Assembly (NCBI GenBank): GCA_965250205.1
Contig: CBDFNK010000020.1
Location: 62,001-126,000, forward strand
Source of the DNA: JAHZKN01 sp965250205
GTDB lineage: Bacteria; Pseudomonadota; Alphaproteobacteria; Rhizobiales; Hyphomicrobiaceae
Reading direction: 5' to 3'
DNA length: 64,000 nt
Below, in pieces: positions 46,713 through 55,040 of this stretch. The position numbers were made by a program, and so were the translations under genes. Every line of letters begins with the position of its first letter. Position 1 is the stretch's first letter. Below the pieces are notes generated by a model, which saw only the letters and a list, made by a program, of their open reading frames with translations, ran no database searches and was not told the origin of the DNA.

Positions 46713-47549
46713 TCAATTTTTCATCTTCGCAAGATAGTCAACAATCAGATTGAGCTCGCTAACGCGCATCTGCTCACCAAAGTTCTGAGGCATCATACCC
46801 GCCTCGAAGCCATCGGCAATTTCAGCATTTGGATTGACAATCGCTTCTATGATCTTTTCCCGGCTCATTCGGTCGGTAATGCCGCCCAACTTTGGTCCGA
46901 CTTCAGCACCACTTTCCTCAAGATCATGGCAGGCACTACAGCTAAATTTCTCCAGTGCCACAACGGCCGTTGTTGCAGGCCCTTCCTCTTCGTCGTCCTC
47001 ATCGTCATCGCCCGCCTTGGCTGCGTCGGCCCCGCTTGGGATTGCCACACTCGGCTCTTGGCGGGTCTTGTTTTGAAGGAACGCGATCAGTGCCGCAACC
47101 TGCAATTCATTCATTTCGATTGGAGCGGCATCGACCTTGGGCATTGGAGAGACTTTGTCGCCCGTACCCTTCTTGCCAAACCCACTGACAACATAGGCAG
47201 ACGGATCAAGCAGTGATTCTCGCAGATACGCTTCTACCGCCTTGACGCCCTTCTCTGACTTAGCCTTACCCGCATAGCCAGGATCGGCAAGACGATCGGA
47301 AAACGTTTTTGCAAGATCAAGCTTCAACAAGTTAGGTGCGCGACCTAGATCGTTGTGACACAGCGTACAGGTGCCCTTTCCAGAAAAAAGCTTTTCGCCA
47401 TAGGTGATGAGCCCGGCCATATCCAACGAACCAGTTGGCTCTTCTTCTTGCGCAGGTGGGTCAGATTGAACTTGCGGGAGAATGCCTGCAAACAGGGTAA
47501 AGGATAATAGAACGGTAATGCTGAAGGCCATAACGCGGAGGAAGGTCAT
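46713..47549 (-). CDS. Di-haem c-type cytochrome, exported
   Basis: 278 residues with an N-terminal signal or anchor helix (RVMAFSITVLLSFTLFAGI). Haem sites are TCTLCHNDLGRAPNL and SCSACHDLEESGAEVGPKLGG, and likely Met ligands are VSPMPKVD and AGMMPQNFG. The two domains are joined by a very acidic linker (DDDEDDEEE). The ATG overlaps the stop of the preceding membrane-protein gene by four bases, so translation is coupled. A soluble or tethered electron carrier of the respiratory operon; exact partner unknown. Confidence 0.88.
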   Translation of the reverse strand: MTFLRVMAFSITVLLSFTLFAGILPQVQSDPPAQEEEPTGSLDMAGLITYGEKLFSGKGTCTLCHNDLGRAPNLLKLDLAKTFSDRLADPGYAGKAKSEKGVKAVEAYLRESLLDPSAYVVSGFGKKGTGDKVSPMPKVDAAPIEMNELQVAALIAFLQNKTRQEPSVAIPSGADAAKAGDDDEDDEEEGPATTAVVALEKFSCSACHDLEESGAEVGPKLGGITDRMSREKIIEAIVNPNAEIADGFEAGMMPQNFGEQMRVSELNLIVDYLAKMKN

Positions 47550-48085
47550 TTTTCGATACCTTCTGCCATTGCAGGCTGAACGGGCGCTTCCTGTTTTGTT
47601 GAGCCCAACCTACTCAGCCAGAAAACAAATACCATCACCGCCATAAATGCCAACGTGACAATGGTGATCGTATTGCCGGCCTGTCCAATCGTAGGGATAA
47701 ACGCCTCAGGCGAATTGTCCTTCATGATTGTGTAGACATGCCAATGCGTTCGAAGGCTTGAGCGGATGTAGCCCATCAGTCCCATGAGCCAGGTAAACGC
47801 AATTGGCAGGACAAACAAAGCATACTGCGAACCGCGATCAGTTCGCATCAACCCACACCACAGATAATAATTTACGGCGAGCATGATGGTACCGATCAAA
47901 ACCGCCTGGATAATGAACAGCCATGCAAGCACGCCACCCATCGCGGTGATTCCCATCTGCTGGGAATAGGCGTAGACCTCAGCCATTAACCAATAGCCAG
48001 CAAACGCCAGCGGCAAAAATCCAACGATTGCGATAAATTGGATGTGTTGGGGAAGTGCCGCTGAAACGCGTGCGAGCAACTTCAC
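47546..48085 (-). pseudogene. C-terminal remnant of a multi-spanning respiratory membrane subunit (cytochrome bd-like)
   Basis: 179 codons from a GTG at 48085 that lacks any ribosome site and is preceded one codon earlier by a stop. Four hydrophobic helices are seen (QFIAIVGFLPLAFAGYWLM, VLAWLFIIQAVLIGTIMLAV, YALFVLPIAFTWLMGLMGYI, TITIVTLAFMAVMVFVFWL). The text resembles the rear third of a long haem-copper-independent quinol oxidase-like subunit, where a family member would have about 450 residues. Sequence upstream (48086-48521) shows no matching front part. I read it as a 5'-truncated gene at the head of the cytochrome operon; a short intact gene cannot be excluded. The family name is tentative. 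Confidence 0.55.
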
Positions 48086-48521
48086 AGGTCACGAAGTCCG
48101 ACTTGGGTTTGCAGTTAATGAAAAAATCAATTTGCTTGCGCGCTATTACAACGTCGAGAATCAAACCAGCGTTGAAGATGGCCAAAGGGCCCGTTTTGAC
48201 CCCAACGTAAAATTCTAAAAGTTTGATGAACTTTGAAAGGGCCCGCTGCGTCTGGCTAGACGAAGGGGCCCTAATTCTTTGAAGCATGTCGCATGAATTT
48301 AGCGGCGCTCGGTGAGCTTTAATAACTGTCTGTTGAGACGCCTTGTTTTCCAAAACCGGAACAAGCTTTTCGGCAATACAGCGGTTAAGCTCCCCATCCT
48401 GGAGCTGTAATCTTGTGCACTTCGATTTGGTAGTGTGGTTAAACCATACGTGACTTCATCAGGTTTTCCATCAGGTATTCATGTGGTGATCGTCTGAACC
48501 GAGCCACTGCCGACGTTTTTG
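48086..48521. other. Intergenic region upstream of the truncated membrane subunit
   Basis: About 435 bases with no credible coding frame. It contains short duplicated phrases (AAAGGGCCC near 48182 and 48237, GGGCCC near 48268) that suggest rearranged DNA. It probably marks the scar where the front of the membrane subunit gene was lost. Confidence 0.45.
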
Positions 48522-49052
48522 CTACGACGCTTTCGACGCGTCACCCTCAATCGCATTTTTGCACCAAGCCAACGTTACGTCTAGATTGAGGGGCAGCAGG
48601 CTGCCTGTGCTGGAGGTATATTTCTTCCAGGCGGCCAGACTTTCAGGGCCGACGCAGGTCACGACGGGAATATCTTTTGCTATAGCCGCTTCAATGGTTT
48701 GGCGAAACCCGTGACCTTCCGACTCGCGTTTGCCAAACTTATTGACAATCAAAAGATCTGGGTCGGCTTCGACAGCAGCGAAGGCCAATCCAACAGCATC
48801 TTCAAGTGCTTGTTGATCCAGTCTGCACCCGCGTGCATGCGCACCACGGTATTCGGAGACCTCAATCACCTTCTTCGTTGCGAGATCCTTCAGTGACATA
48901 TCGCAGCGTGAGCGTTGCTTTGACTGGCTGTTGATTTGCACGGCACCGGCCAGCTTATGACCGGCCTCTTCTAATTGCTGCGTGATCGTGACAAGCATGT
49001 CGTCTGCTTGATGTCCCTGTGCCTCTTGATAGACAATGGCTGCAAGTTTCAT
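48522..49052 (-). CDS. DUF2478 family protein (predicted NTPase, molybdate-linked in other genomes)
   Basis: 176 residues: MKLAAIVYQEAQGHQADDMLVTITQQLEEAGHKLAGAVQ start, an internal RCDMSLKDLATKKVIEVSEYRGAHARGCRLDQQALEDA, DLLIVNKFGKRESEGHGF (a P-loop-NTPase-like strand with conserved NKFGK.E..G.G) and IPVVTCVGPESLAAW. This matches DUF2478, a family often next to molybdate transport genes. It is the last host-like gene before the mobile element, and the two have only 150 bases between them. The biochemical role is not established. Confidence 0.8.
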   Translation of the reverse strand: MKLAAIVYQEAQGHQADDMLVTITQQLEEAGHKLAGAVQINSQSKQRSRCDMSLKDLATKKVIEVSEYRGAHARGCRLDQQALEDAVGLAFAAVEADPDLLIVNKFGKRESEGHGFRQTIEAAIAKDIPVVTCVGPESLAAWKKYTSSTGSLLPLNLDVTLAWCKNAIEGDASKAS

Positions 49053-49200
49053 AACTATTTTGCTTTCCTGGCAGTGACTGGCGGTTGCTCTCAGGTTGTC
49101 AGGCCGATGACTGTCTTCAGATCAGGCAAGCTGAACATGTCCCAGTCACAGTCGATATTACAAAGTACCCTCGCCGAAATTAATCATGGGGCTGAAGTAG

Positions 49201-51048
49201 CTAAGGGTTAATGGTTAAAAGGCGCCTCAAATTTATTGATGGTACCCTGACCTTGTGATCGCGTTTATGAGGCCATATGATGAAATCTTCAACAGCTTGA
49301 AAAAGCACTTTTAAACAAGCTATAAAAACTGGCCCACCTCGAAGGAAAAACCTCGAACGCGGCAAGCGACGCGATTTGCGTTGCCGGGGCTTCCCTAGTC
49401 GCTCGATTGTTTCGAAAACCGGTTCCCACTTTTCGGATCTTGCGACGAGCCCACCCCGTCGGAGCGCCTTTGGCGCGTGAGACAAATAAAATATCACACG
49501 AAGTGTGTGGTGCACCAAATCAGACTTAGCCGCACAAATGTCTTGTAAGACCTTGAAAGGTAAGGCCGCTTTTGGTGTTCGATAACCTTTTTTGCGGCAG
49601 TAGCTTGGACGCTCTGCAAAGGCCAGTCTGAGGACGGTTCGCTTCAGCGTAAAGCTGCCAGAAGCCCAGAGTTTATAAGGGTTTGCGAGAAACGTAAGAC
49701 CAAGTTCGATAACGTCCTCAAACCTCCCCCTTGGCGTGGCCGCATTTTGCAGTTTTTCTTCGATCAAAAGCCGTTTGCGTTCTAACTTTTCAACTTTACT
49801 TTCATAAGCCGCGATCACAGCCGGGCTGTTGGCTTCCATAATCCGCTCGATAATATCTTCCATCTGTTTCTTCGTGTCTTTAGCTTCTTGCTTTAAAGTC
49901 TCCAACATCACCTCGCTCTGAATCGTGCGCTTATTCCAAGCGTCCTTAAACATAGCTTTGACCAAATCAAACATGTTTTGTGTTGGCTGAAGAACGCGGA
50001 CAATCGCCTCAAACTCTCCCTCGATTTTTGCACGAGGGATGGATTTTCGGTAACTCTCGCAACCTTTGGTATCACACAGATAGTAAGCGTATTTTTTGTA
50101 TTGGCCTTTTGACCAGCACGCGGTGAGAGGCTGGTCGCAATCATGGCACAAGACGAATCCGCGCAACGGAAAATCATGGTTGATATTCTTGCGCGTGGGC
50201 ACTTTGGCAGCCCCGGTGCGGCGTGCTTGTATCTTTTCAAACATGTCCAACGAGATGAGCGCGTCATGCCTGCCCTGGACGGCGTTAATTTCCCACTTCT
50301 TATGGGTGATAAAACCGGCATAGATCAGTTGGGTCAGAATATCGGTGACGCGTTGTTGGGGAACCTCACCATCTTTGTTTTTAGGAAATACTGGTTGGGA
50401 TTCTAAATAACGTTTGACTTCCACCTGGCTGTCAAATCTCCCGCAGGCATAGCCTTCAAGCGCGTCTTGAACAATGGAGGCAAGAGGCTCATCGCGGATG
50501 AGTTCTTTTCCACCACGTTTTGAGGCACTGTAGCGATAACCGATTGGGGCCTGGAAGACCCAAAAGCCCTGCTCAAGGCGTGCGCGCATTTTCTGGCGCA
50601 CTTGGCGCCCATTTTGTTCGCGTTCAAGCTCACCGTGAGCTGCAAACACTGTTTCGATGAACTTGCCTTCAGGTGTATCTTCAAATCGGAAATTCAAACA
50701 TTCGACAATCGCTCCGCGTTTTTTAAGTTCGCGCCGAAGCTTGATGTGAAACTCCGTGTCACGGGCAAAGCGCTTTAGATCATCAAAGATCACTACATAG
50801 TCTTTGTCCTGCTGCGCATCAAGATAAGCAAGCAACGCCACCATGCCGGGACGGTTCATGAAATCCCCACCGCCGCTGACATCGTCAGGAAAGACAGCTT
50901 CGACTGGCCAGCCTTTGGCCACCGCATAATCCCGGCAACGATGTTCCTGGCTATCCAGCCCGCTACCTTCTTCTTTTTGTTTTTTACTGGACACGCGACA
51001 ATAGATGATCGCGCGTTGCGTTTGTGTTTCTTTGTTTTTTGGCAGCAT
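49201..51048 (-). CDS. Large serine recombinase (integrase)
   Basis: 615 residues from the ATG at 51048 with GAGGAG upstream; ATG 51060 is less well placed. The catalytic resolvase domain has Ser20 in IYCRVSSKKQ, the LDSQEHRCRDYAVAKGW block, and Arg residues in FDDLKRFARDTEFH. The recombinase domain follows (QAPIGYRYSASKRGGKELI). A zinc ribbon with CHDCDQPLTACW...YYLCDTKGC and a coiled coil (KDTKKQMEDIIERIMEAN) are next. The tail is long. Part of it (SEKWEPVFETIERLG) is encoded by DNA resembling a CCGGTTCCCACTTTTC-type motif that is intergenic elsewhere. It presumably integrates and excises the element. Confidence 0.95.
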   Translation of the reverse strand: MLPKNKETQTQRAIIYCRVSSKKQKEEGSGLDSQEHRCRDYAVAKGWPVEAVFPDDVSGGGDFMNRPGMVALLAYLDAQQDKDYVVIFDDLKRFARDTEFHIKLRRELKKRGAIVECLNFRFEDTPEGKFIETVFAAHGELEREQNGRQVRQKMRARLEQGFWVFQAPIGYRYSASKRGGKELIRDEPLASIVQDALEGYACGRFDSQVEVKRYLESQPVFPKNKDGEVPQQRVTDILTQLIYAGFITHKKWEINAVQGRHDALISLDMFEKIQARRTGAAKVPTRKNINHDFPLRGFVLCHDCDQPLTACWSKGQYKKYAYYLCDTKGCESYRKSIPRAKIEGEFEAIVRVLQPTQNMFDLVKAMFKDAWNKRTIQSEVMLETLKQEAKDTKKQMEDIIERIMEANSPAVIAAYESKVEKLERKRLLIEEKLQNAATPRGRFEDVIELGLTFLANPYKLWASGSFTLKRTVLRLAFAERPSYCRKKGYRTPKAALPFKVLQDICAAKSDLVHHTLRVIFYLSHAPKALRRGGLVARSEKWEPVFETIERLGKPRQRKSRRLPRSRFFLRGGPVFIACLKVLFQAVEDFIIWPHKRDHKVRVPSINLRRLLTINP

Positions 51049-51056
51049 ATCTCCTC

Positions 51057-51416
51057 TCATTGCTCCAAACTTTCCGTGACAGGGGCCGCGGAACTCTTGG
51101 AAGCTTTTACAGTTTCATTTTTTGGGTTTTGTGCTTCAGAGTTTAACACATCATCCGCACATGTTGAGAGCAAATCCTTGAGGTTGTCCTTTTGCTCACA
51201 GACTTGCTGCAGTGGATGCACACCACAGCCCAGATCGACAAAAGCAACGACAAGGTTCCACAAGGTCTCGATAAACTCTTTCTTTTCTTGATCTGAAAGA
51301 TCTGAGTCTTCGAGGTACTGGGCGTACATCTCCCAATCAATCGTGAGCGATGGAAGAGCACGTCCTTGCTCCTTGGTTTCTTGTAAGTCAGTTTGCTTTT
51401 TTGTCGGTCGGGCCAT
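51057..51416 (-). CDS. Small hypothetical protein upstream of the recombinase
   Basis: 119 residues, acidic and helical (WEMYAQYLEDSDLSDQEKKEFIETLWNLVVAFVDLGCGVHPLQQVCEQ), with a Lys-rich start and a Ser/Pro end. It lies eight bases before the recombinase start, so the two are co-transcribed. It may be a recombination directionality factor or regulator by position; there is no sequence proof. I do not recognise the family. Confidence 0.65.
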   Translation of the reverse strand: MARPTKKQTDLQETKEQGRALPSLTIDWEMYAQYLEDSDLSDQEKKEFIETLWNLVVAFVDLGCGVHPLQQVCEQKDNLKDLLSTCADDVLNSEAQNPKNETVKASKSSAAPVTESLEQ

Positions 51417-51439
51417 GATGATTCTTTTTCTAATTTAGT

Positions 51440-52129
51440 TTAAGTTCTGGAACGAGACGGCGTACGCGGTGGTCGGCGCCACTGTTGTTGCAGTGGTTTG
51501 GACGGTTGGTCCTGTTGTGGACCCGCGCGCTCTTCTTGTTGGGCGCTTTGACTTAGACGCTCACGTATTTCTGCATCGATCTGAGGGCGGTAAAACTCCT
51601 CTTCTAGCCTCTTGCCCCACTCATAAAGTTCGCCGGACTCAGATAATCTAAAGGCATCGCGCATCAGTGCTTTCGCGGCGTTATCTGAAACACCAAGCTC
51701 CCCGGCCAATATCTCGGCCTGGTGTGCATAAGCCCGTTGAAACGCGATTTTATTGCCGTCCCGGATCATATCGCCAACAGCTAGCGCATAAGTATAAGCT
51801 GTTTGCTCCGCGCTCTTGCCAAGCGCCCCTTCGCTCTTTGCCAGTGTTTCGCGCATTTGATTCATGGTTTGGCCAGTGCGCACCCTAAACAGATCGCGGA
51901 TAAGCATCTCTGCCTTACCCGCATCCATTTTTTCAGAGCGTGCTATGGCATAGGAATAATCACCCAGTTTGTTTTTGAAGCTGCCGCTTTTGGCAATTGC
52001 ACGCTCCATGATTCCTGTAATTGCGATGACCTCCTCAAATTGGGCATTGGTCAGCAACCTGGCGGTAAAACCCTCGCGGGCCTCCGTTAATCGATTTGGT
52101 TCTTTGAAATTATTTTCATTTTTTTTCAT
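51440..52129 (-). CDS. Hypothetical protein of the element's transfer/maintenance region
   Basis: 229 residues from the ATG at 52129 (a GGAAAAGAG site precedes it). Mostly helical: RLTEAREGFTARLLTNAQFEEVIAITGIMERAIAKSGSFKNKLGDYSYAIARSEKMDAGKAEMLIRDLF reads like a folded domain repeated loosely further on (AYTYALAVGDMIRDGNKIAFQRAYAHQAEILAGELG). The end is a disordered Gln/Pro/Arg tail. It is part of the minus-strand run that includes the coupling protein. Function unknown. Confidence 0.65.
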   Translation of the reverse strand: MKKNENNFKEPNRLTEAREGFTARLLTNAQFEEVIAITGIMERAIAKSGSFKNKLGDYSYAIARSEKMDAGKAEMLIRDLFRVRTGQTMNQMRETLAKSEGALGKSAEQTAYTYALAVGDMIRDGNKIAFQRAYAHQAEILAGELGVSDNAAKALMRDAFRLSESGELYEWGKRLEEEFYRPQIDAEIRERLSQSAQQEERAGPQQDQPSKPLQQQWRRPPRTPSRSRT

Positions 52130-52234
52130 TGCTCTTTTCCTTTCTTTTGATGGTGAACAAATAGGGAACATTATGACAGGAATATATTCCTATTTTCAAG
52201 GAATTTCGGCGCAAGATTCTTGCGTTTTTTCTTG

Positions 52235-52717
52235 TCATCTCTGACGCCGACGTTCGTTTGGTTTTTGCTTTTCTGTCATCTGCGTTCGTTCGCTTTCATC
52301 GTCATTTTTGGTCGCACGCGTGTTCTGACGGACCTCACAGCGTGCGAGTAAAGTTCTGACGGCCTCCTTCTCCTTGGTTTCGAGTTCTAAGAGCAGCGCA
52401 TGATGCACATAACGCACTTGCGCATGGGCTTGCCGGGTGATGGTTGCCTTGTCGAACTTGTCTGTGCCAAAGAGGCGGTGCTTGAAATCACGATTCTTCT
52501 GACCGGCTTTTGCAATCAGCTTTTTTCGGGCCACTTCAACGCGCCTGTCATACTCCCGTACATAATTATCCTCAGCCAATTGGCGCTCGGTCGCGTAGCT
52601 GTTTTTGATCTTTTGAAATTCCTGCCAGTCTTTGGAAATCAAAAGTTTTGACGCTTCGTAACGCAATGCTGCCAGATCGAAGGCGTGTTTGATTTCTTGT
52701 GTCAGAGCGAGACTCAT
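52235..52717 (-). CDS. Hypothetical coiled-coil protein of the element
   Basis: 160 residues from ATG 52717, preceded by GGAGG at 11 bases; an in-frame ATG at 52738 would overlap the gene before it. Highly charged helices (EIKHAFDLAALRYEASKLL...YVREYDRRVEVARKKLIAKAG...HHALLLELETKEKEAVRTLLARCEVRQ) and a basic disordered tail. Possibly a nucleic-acid or relaxosome accessory protein. No family recognised. Confidence 0.65.
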   Translation of the reverse strand: MSLALTQEIKHAFDLAALRYEASKLLISKDWQEFQKIKNSYATERQLAEDNYVREYDRRVEVARKKLIAKAGQKNRDFKHRLFGTDKFDKATITRQAHAQVRYVHHALLLELETKEKEAVRTLLARCEVRQNTRATKNDDESERTQMTEKQKPNERRRQR

Positions 52718-52721
52718 GGGC

Positions 52722-52985
52722 TTACTGGCCTCCGTCATTTTTATAGAACTGGAACCAATCGCACCGCCCTTGAGACGGGGCGTTATCAGTAAAAGTGCCG
52801 AAGGCGCCGATATACGTGCAGCGCGTGTAATGCCGCTTGGCAAAAGGGTCATAGCCCTGCCCATCGTTCCTCCAGTCATAAGACCAGATCACATGCGGCA
52901 AGCCGTAGACCTGAAAGAGCACATAGCCGGTGAGCGGTATGATGAGCCAAATGAAATAAGAGGCGCGTATAAGCCGGGGAGTCAT
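52722..52985 (-). CDS. Small membrane protein of the transfer operon
   Basis: 87 residues with one N-terminal helix (ASYFIWLIIPLTGYVLFQVYGL) and an aromatic, Cys-containing rest (HVIWSYDWRNDGQGYDPFAKRHYTRCTYIGAFG...GRCDWFQFY). The two cysteines could form a disulfide outside the membrane. Its ATG overlaps the stop of the coupling protein by four bases. It is reminiscent of small conjugation-entry or pore proteins, but no family is recognised. Confidence 0.7.
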   Translation of the reverse strand: MTPRLIRASYFIWLIIPLTGYVLFQVYGLPHVIWSYDWRNDGQGYDPFAKRHYTRCTYIGAFGTFTDNAPSQGRCDWFQFYKNDGGQ

Positions 52986-54370
52986 GTCACTTCCTCCTCA
53001 CACACTGGCAACGTGACTTTAGGATCGGGCAGCAATTGACCGCCCTCTAAAGGGTTGTCGCCCAGGTCATAGCAATAAGGCGCAATATTATTTTGCCGTA
53101 TCTTTTTGCAGTGAATCCAACCTATGTCGGCCACATGCAAAATTTGTTCGTCCGAAGGCAAGCGCATCAACTCATCGGCGGTAAAGAGTCGTTCCCGACC
53201 GGTTTGCAAATTGCCGGAAAATTCCGTTTTGCCCGATGCTACATTTACCGAATGAGAAACGTTCCGCCCTTCACCCATGGCGCGGCTGACCCGCTCGGCT
53301 TCTTCAAAGTTGGAGAATTTGAGATACTGCTTGACCGTGCAGTTCTCCTCCAGGAGCGCTGTTTCCTTCTCGCCATATTTGCGCACGCTGTCAGCCCTTG
53401 ACTGCGTGATGAAATGTGCCCTTGCACCAAAAGCTCTAAAAACCGTCACGCGATTTAGCATCGTGCGCAGTGGCGCATTACAATATTCATCGAGAATGTA
53501 ATCTGCTTTTCCGACCAATCCGGAAAGCTGCGCCTCCATCAGGGAGAGAAAATGCAATGCAAAATAAGCTCCCAATCGATCAGCATGGCGCACCGGATTA
53601 ACAAAGCACACAACCCATTTGTCTTTTAGCAACACCTCATGTGTGAGATCTGGGTGGCGTCCCGCCTCATGGAGCACAGAGCCAGGTGCAAATATCTTCA
53701 GCGCTGTCAGGGCAGCCCTTACATGCTGCGCGTAATGCTCCGGATTGTTTTCGCGCATATCCAGGGTGTGCTGCGCCAGGGATTTGAGCGTCGGCTCACC
53801 AACACGCGCTTCAATTTCAAGCATGCGATTCCACGTTTCCGGATCGCTAAGGAGCGAATAAAGCCCTCCCGGTGTGGCAAGTCTCGGGGTTCGCGCAAGT
53901 AGAATGCGCAAACCAAGGTCCATAAATTCTCGTGGTTCATCACGCCAGTATTTGTTCTTGGCATCATCTTTGGGTTCATCAATGATCGTATGGGTGATGT
54001 TTTCTATGGCGAACAATATATCCGAGCTTCGCCCTTCATAATCTTTGACCAAAGCCGAAAACGGATTGATGAAAATACGTGCGGGATTGTCCTGACCCAA
54101 CACGCCAAACTCATCGACAACACCAAATTTGCGACCATACTTGGCGCACATGTCACCAATTTGCGCTGCAATCTCGCCATTCTTCACATCATTGATAAAG
54201 AGCGCCCGATTGTGATCGGCAAGCATAGACTGTACGGCAGGCACCGCTACGCCTGTTGTCTTCGACCCACCAGCCGCCGCATAGGTGATGGATGAAGCGC
54301 TTGTATTAGGCTCAAAGATTGCCTGGCCCGCAAAGGTCAGACCAAGAATGCGCCGAGAGGTGATGTTCAT
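52982..54370 (-). CDS. Type IV coupling protein ATPase (TraG/VirD4-like), without its membrane anchor
   Basis: 462 residues from ATG 54370. The frame runs on to 54751, but two other genes occupy that stretch. Coupling-protein marks: RRILGLTFAGQAIF, a P-loop at ITYAAAGGSKTTGVAVPAV (Ser where the Gly before Lys is usual), RALFINDVKNGEIAAQ, NPFSALV, the Walker B-like ADYILDEYCNAP, and FITQSRADSVRKYGEKE with a conserved Gln. The rear has LPSDEQILHVADIGWIHCKKI. In a standard T4CP two membrane helices and a linker precede the RRILG region. Here they seem to be in the overlapping gene 54367-54672. It would couple DNA or protein substrates to a secretion pore that is not encoded in the window. Confidence 0.85.
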   Translation of the reverse strand: MNITSRRILGLTFAGQAIFEPNTSASSITYAAAGGSKTTGVAVPAVQSMLADHNRALFINDVKNGEIAAQIGDMCAKYGRKFGVVDEFGVLGQDNPARIFINPFSALVKDYEGRSSDILFAIENITHTIIDEPKDDAKNKYWRDEPREFMDLGLRILLARTPRLATPGGLYSLLSDPETWNRMLEIEARVGEPTLKSLAQHTLDMRENNPEHYAQHVRAALTALKIFAPGSVLHEAGRHPDLTHEVLLKDKWVVCFVNPVRHADRLGAYFALHFLSLMEAQLSGLVGKADYILDEYCNAPLRTMLNRVTVFRAFGARAHFITQSRADSVRKYGEKETALLEENCTVKQYLKFSNFEEAERVSRAMGEGRNVSHSVNVASGKTEFSGNLQTGRERLFTADELMRLPSDEQILHVADIGWIHCKKIRQNNIAPYCYDLGDNPLEGGQLLPDPKVTLPVCEEEVT

Positions 54371-54672
54371 TCGATCATCCCCGCGTCTTTGAGGGCGTCG
54401 TCGCCAGCCAGGGTTGCGCTTTTGGGTTTGTTGCCTTGTGCCAAGAATTCGGCCAGCACCTTGTCGCGGGCATAAAGCGCAAAGGCCGTGCGCGCGGCAG
54501 CGATGACAGAACTGGTGGCGATGACGAAGAGAAAAACAGCCAGAAGACCAAACCCCCACCATTTGGGATGAGTGGGCCAGATGGCATAAGCGATCACGCT
54601 TGAGATCGCAGCGAACAAAAGATGTGTGTTGATCTGAACGATGCTGCCAAAGGAGCGTTGGAAAAACTTCAT
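54367..54672 (-). CDS. Small two-helix membrane protein, likely membrane anchor part of the split coupling protein
   Basis: 101 residues: helices LLFAAISSVIAYAIWP and WGFGLLAVFLFVIATSSVIA, then ARTAFALYARDKVLAEFLAQGNKPKSATLAGDDALKDAGMIE. The last part resembles the 'HGSARWA...LRxAGL' linker that follows the membrane helices of VirD4/TraG proteins. The coupling-protein ATPase starts in an ATGA overlap right at this point. So the pair looks like one protein divided in two. This is inference from layout and a short likeness. Confidence 0.7.
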   Translation of the reverse strand: MKFFQRSFGSIVQINTHLLFAAISSVIAYAIWPTHPKWWGFGLLAVFLFVIATSSVIAAARTAFALYARDKVLAEFLAQGNKPKSATLAGDDALKDAGMIE

Positions 54673-55034
54673 GCCGCTCCTCCACTGGTAATCGCCCTAC
54701 CAATGTCGCGACGAATTTTATTGAGCTGGCCATATTGCCCGTAAATGGCATCAGAGAGTTCCGAGCCTTTTAGATCGCGTGAGAGCAGTTTGAGTTGCCC
54801 GATTTGAGATCCAGCCAGAAGAGCTGCCAATGACACTGCGACTATGATTGTGATTTCGCTTGTGTAAAGCAGGTCGGCAAATGCCAAACCAAAGCCTGAA
54901 AACCCACCGCTTAATAGCGCCGCACCAGCCAGGTAGGGACGGCGCACTGACACAACAGAAAGATTGGCCAGCATGTAGGAATCGCGATGCGTAACTACGG
55001 CGTTGTTTTCAAGTGTGATTGATCCGAAAATCAT
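54669..55034 (-). CDS. Small membrane protein of the transfer operon
   Basis: 121 residues. Starts MIFGSITLENNAVVTHRDSYMLANLSVVSVRRPYLAG, a small beta-type segment, then two helices (GAALLSGGFSGFGLAFADLL and ITIIVAVSLAALLAGSQIG). A Gln/Leu-rich rest follows (LKLLSRDLKGSELSDAIYGQYGQLNKIRRDIGRAI). ATGA overlap with the gene after it. The N-terminal layout is reminiscent of uncharacterised membrane proteins with a PH-like start; I cannot name the family. Probably belongs to the export complex. Confidence 0.68.
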   Translation of the reverse strand: MIFGSITLENNAVVTHRDSYMLANLSVVSVRRPYLAGAALLSGGFSGFGLAFADLLYTSEITIIVAVSLAALLAGSQIGQLKLLSRDLKGSELSDAIYGQYGQLNKIRRDIGRAITSGGAA

Positions 55035-55040
55035 GAGGCG

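Noticed and set aside
47979..48353. Minus-strand frame over the start of the truncated membrane subunit
   Set aside because: It overlaps the better frame and its translation shows no membrane helices or family likeness.
48522..49200. tRNA gene as integration site of the element
   Set aside because: No cloverleaf or TTCGA-type T-loop was found around the left boundary, and large serine recombinases do not need a tRNA target.
54371..54751. N-terminal extension of the coupling protein frame
   Set aside because: The frame is open, but the translation is rich in Arg, Cys and His without family likeness, and two well-supported genes in other frames cover the same bases. The coupling protein is taken to start at 54370.
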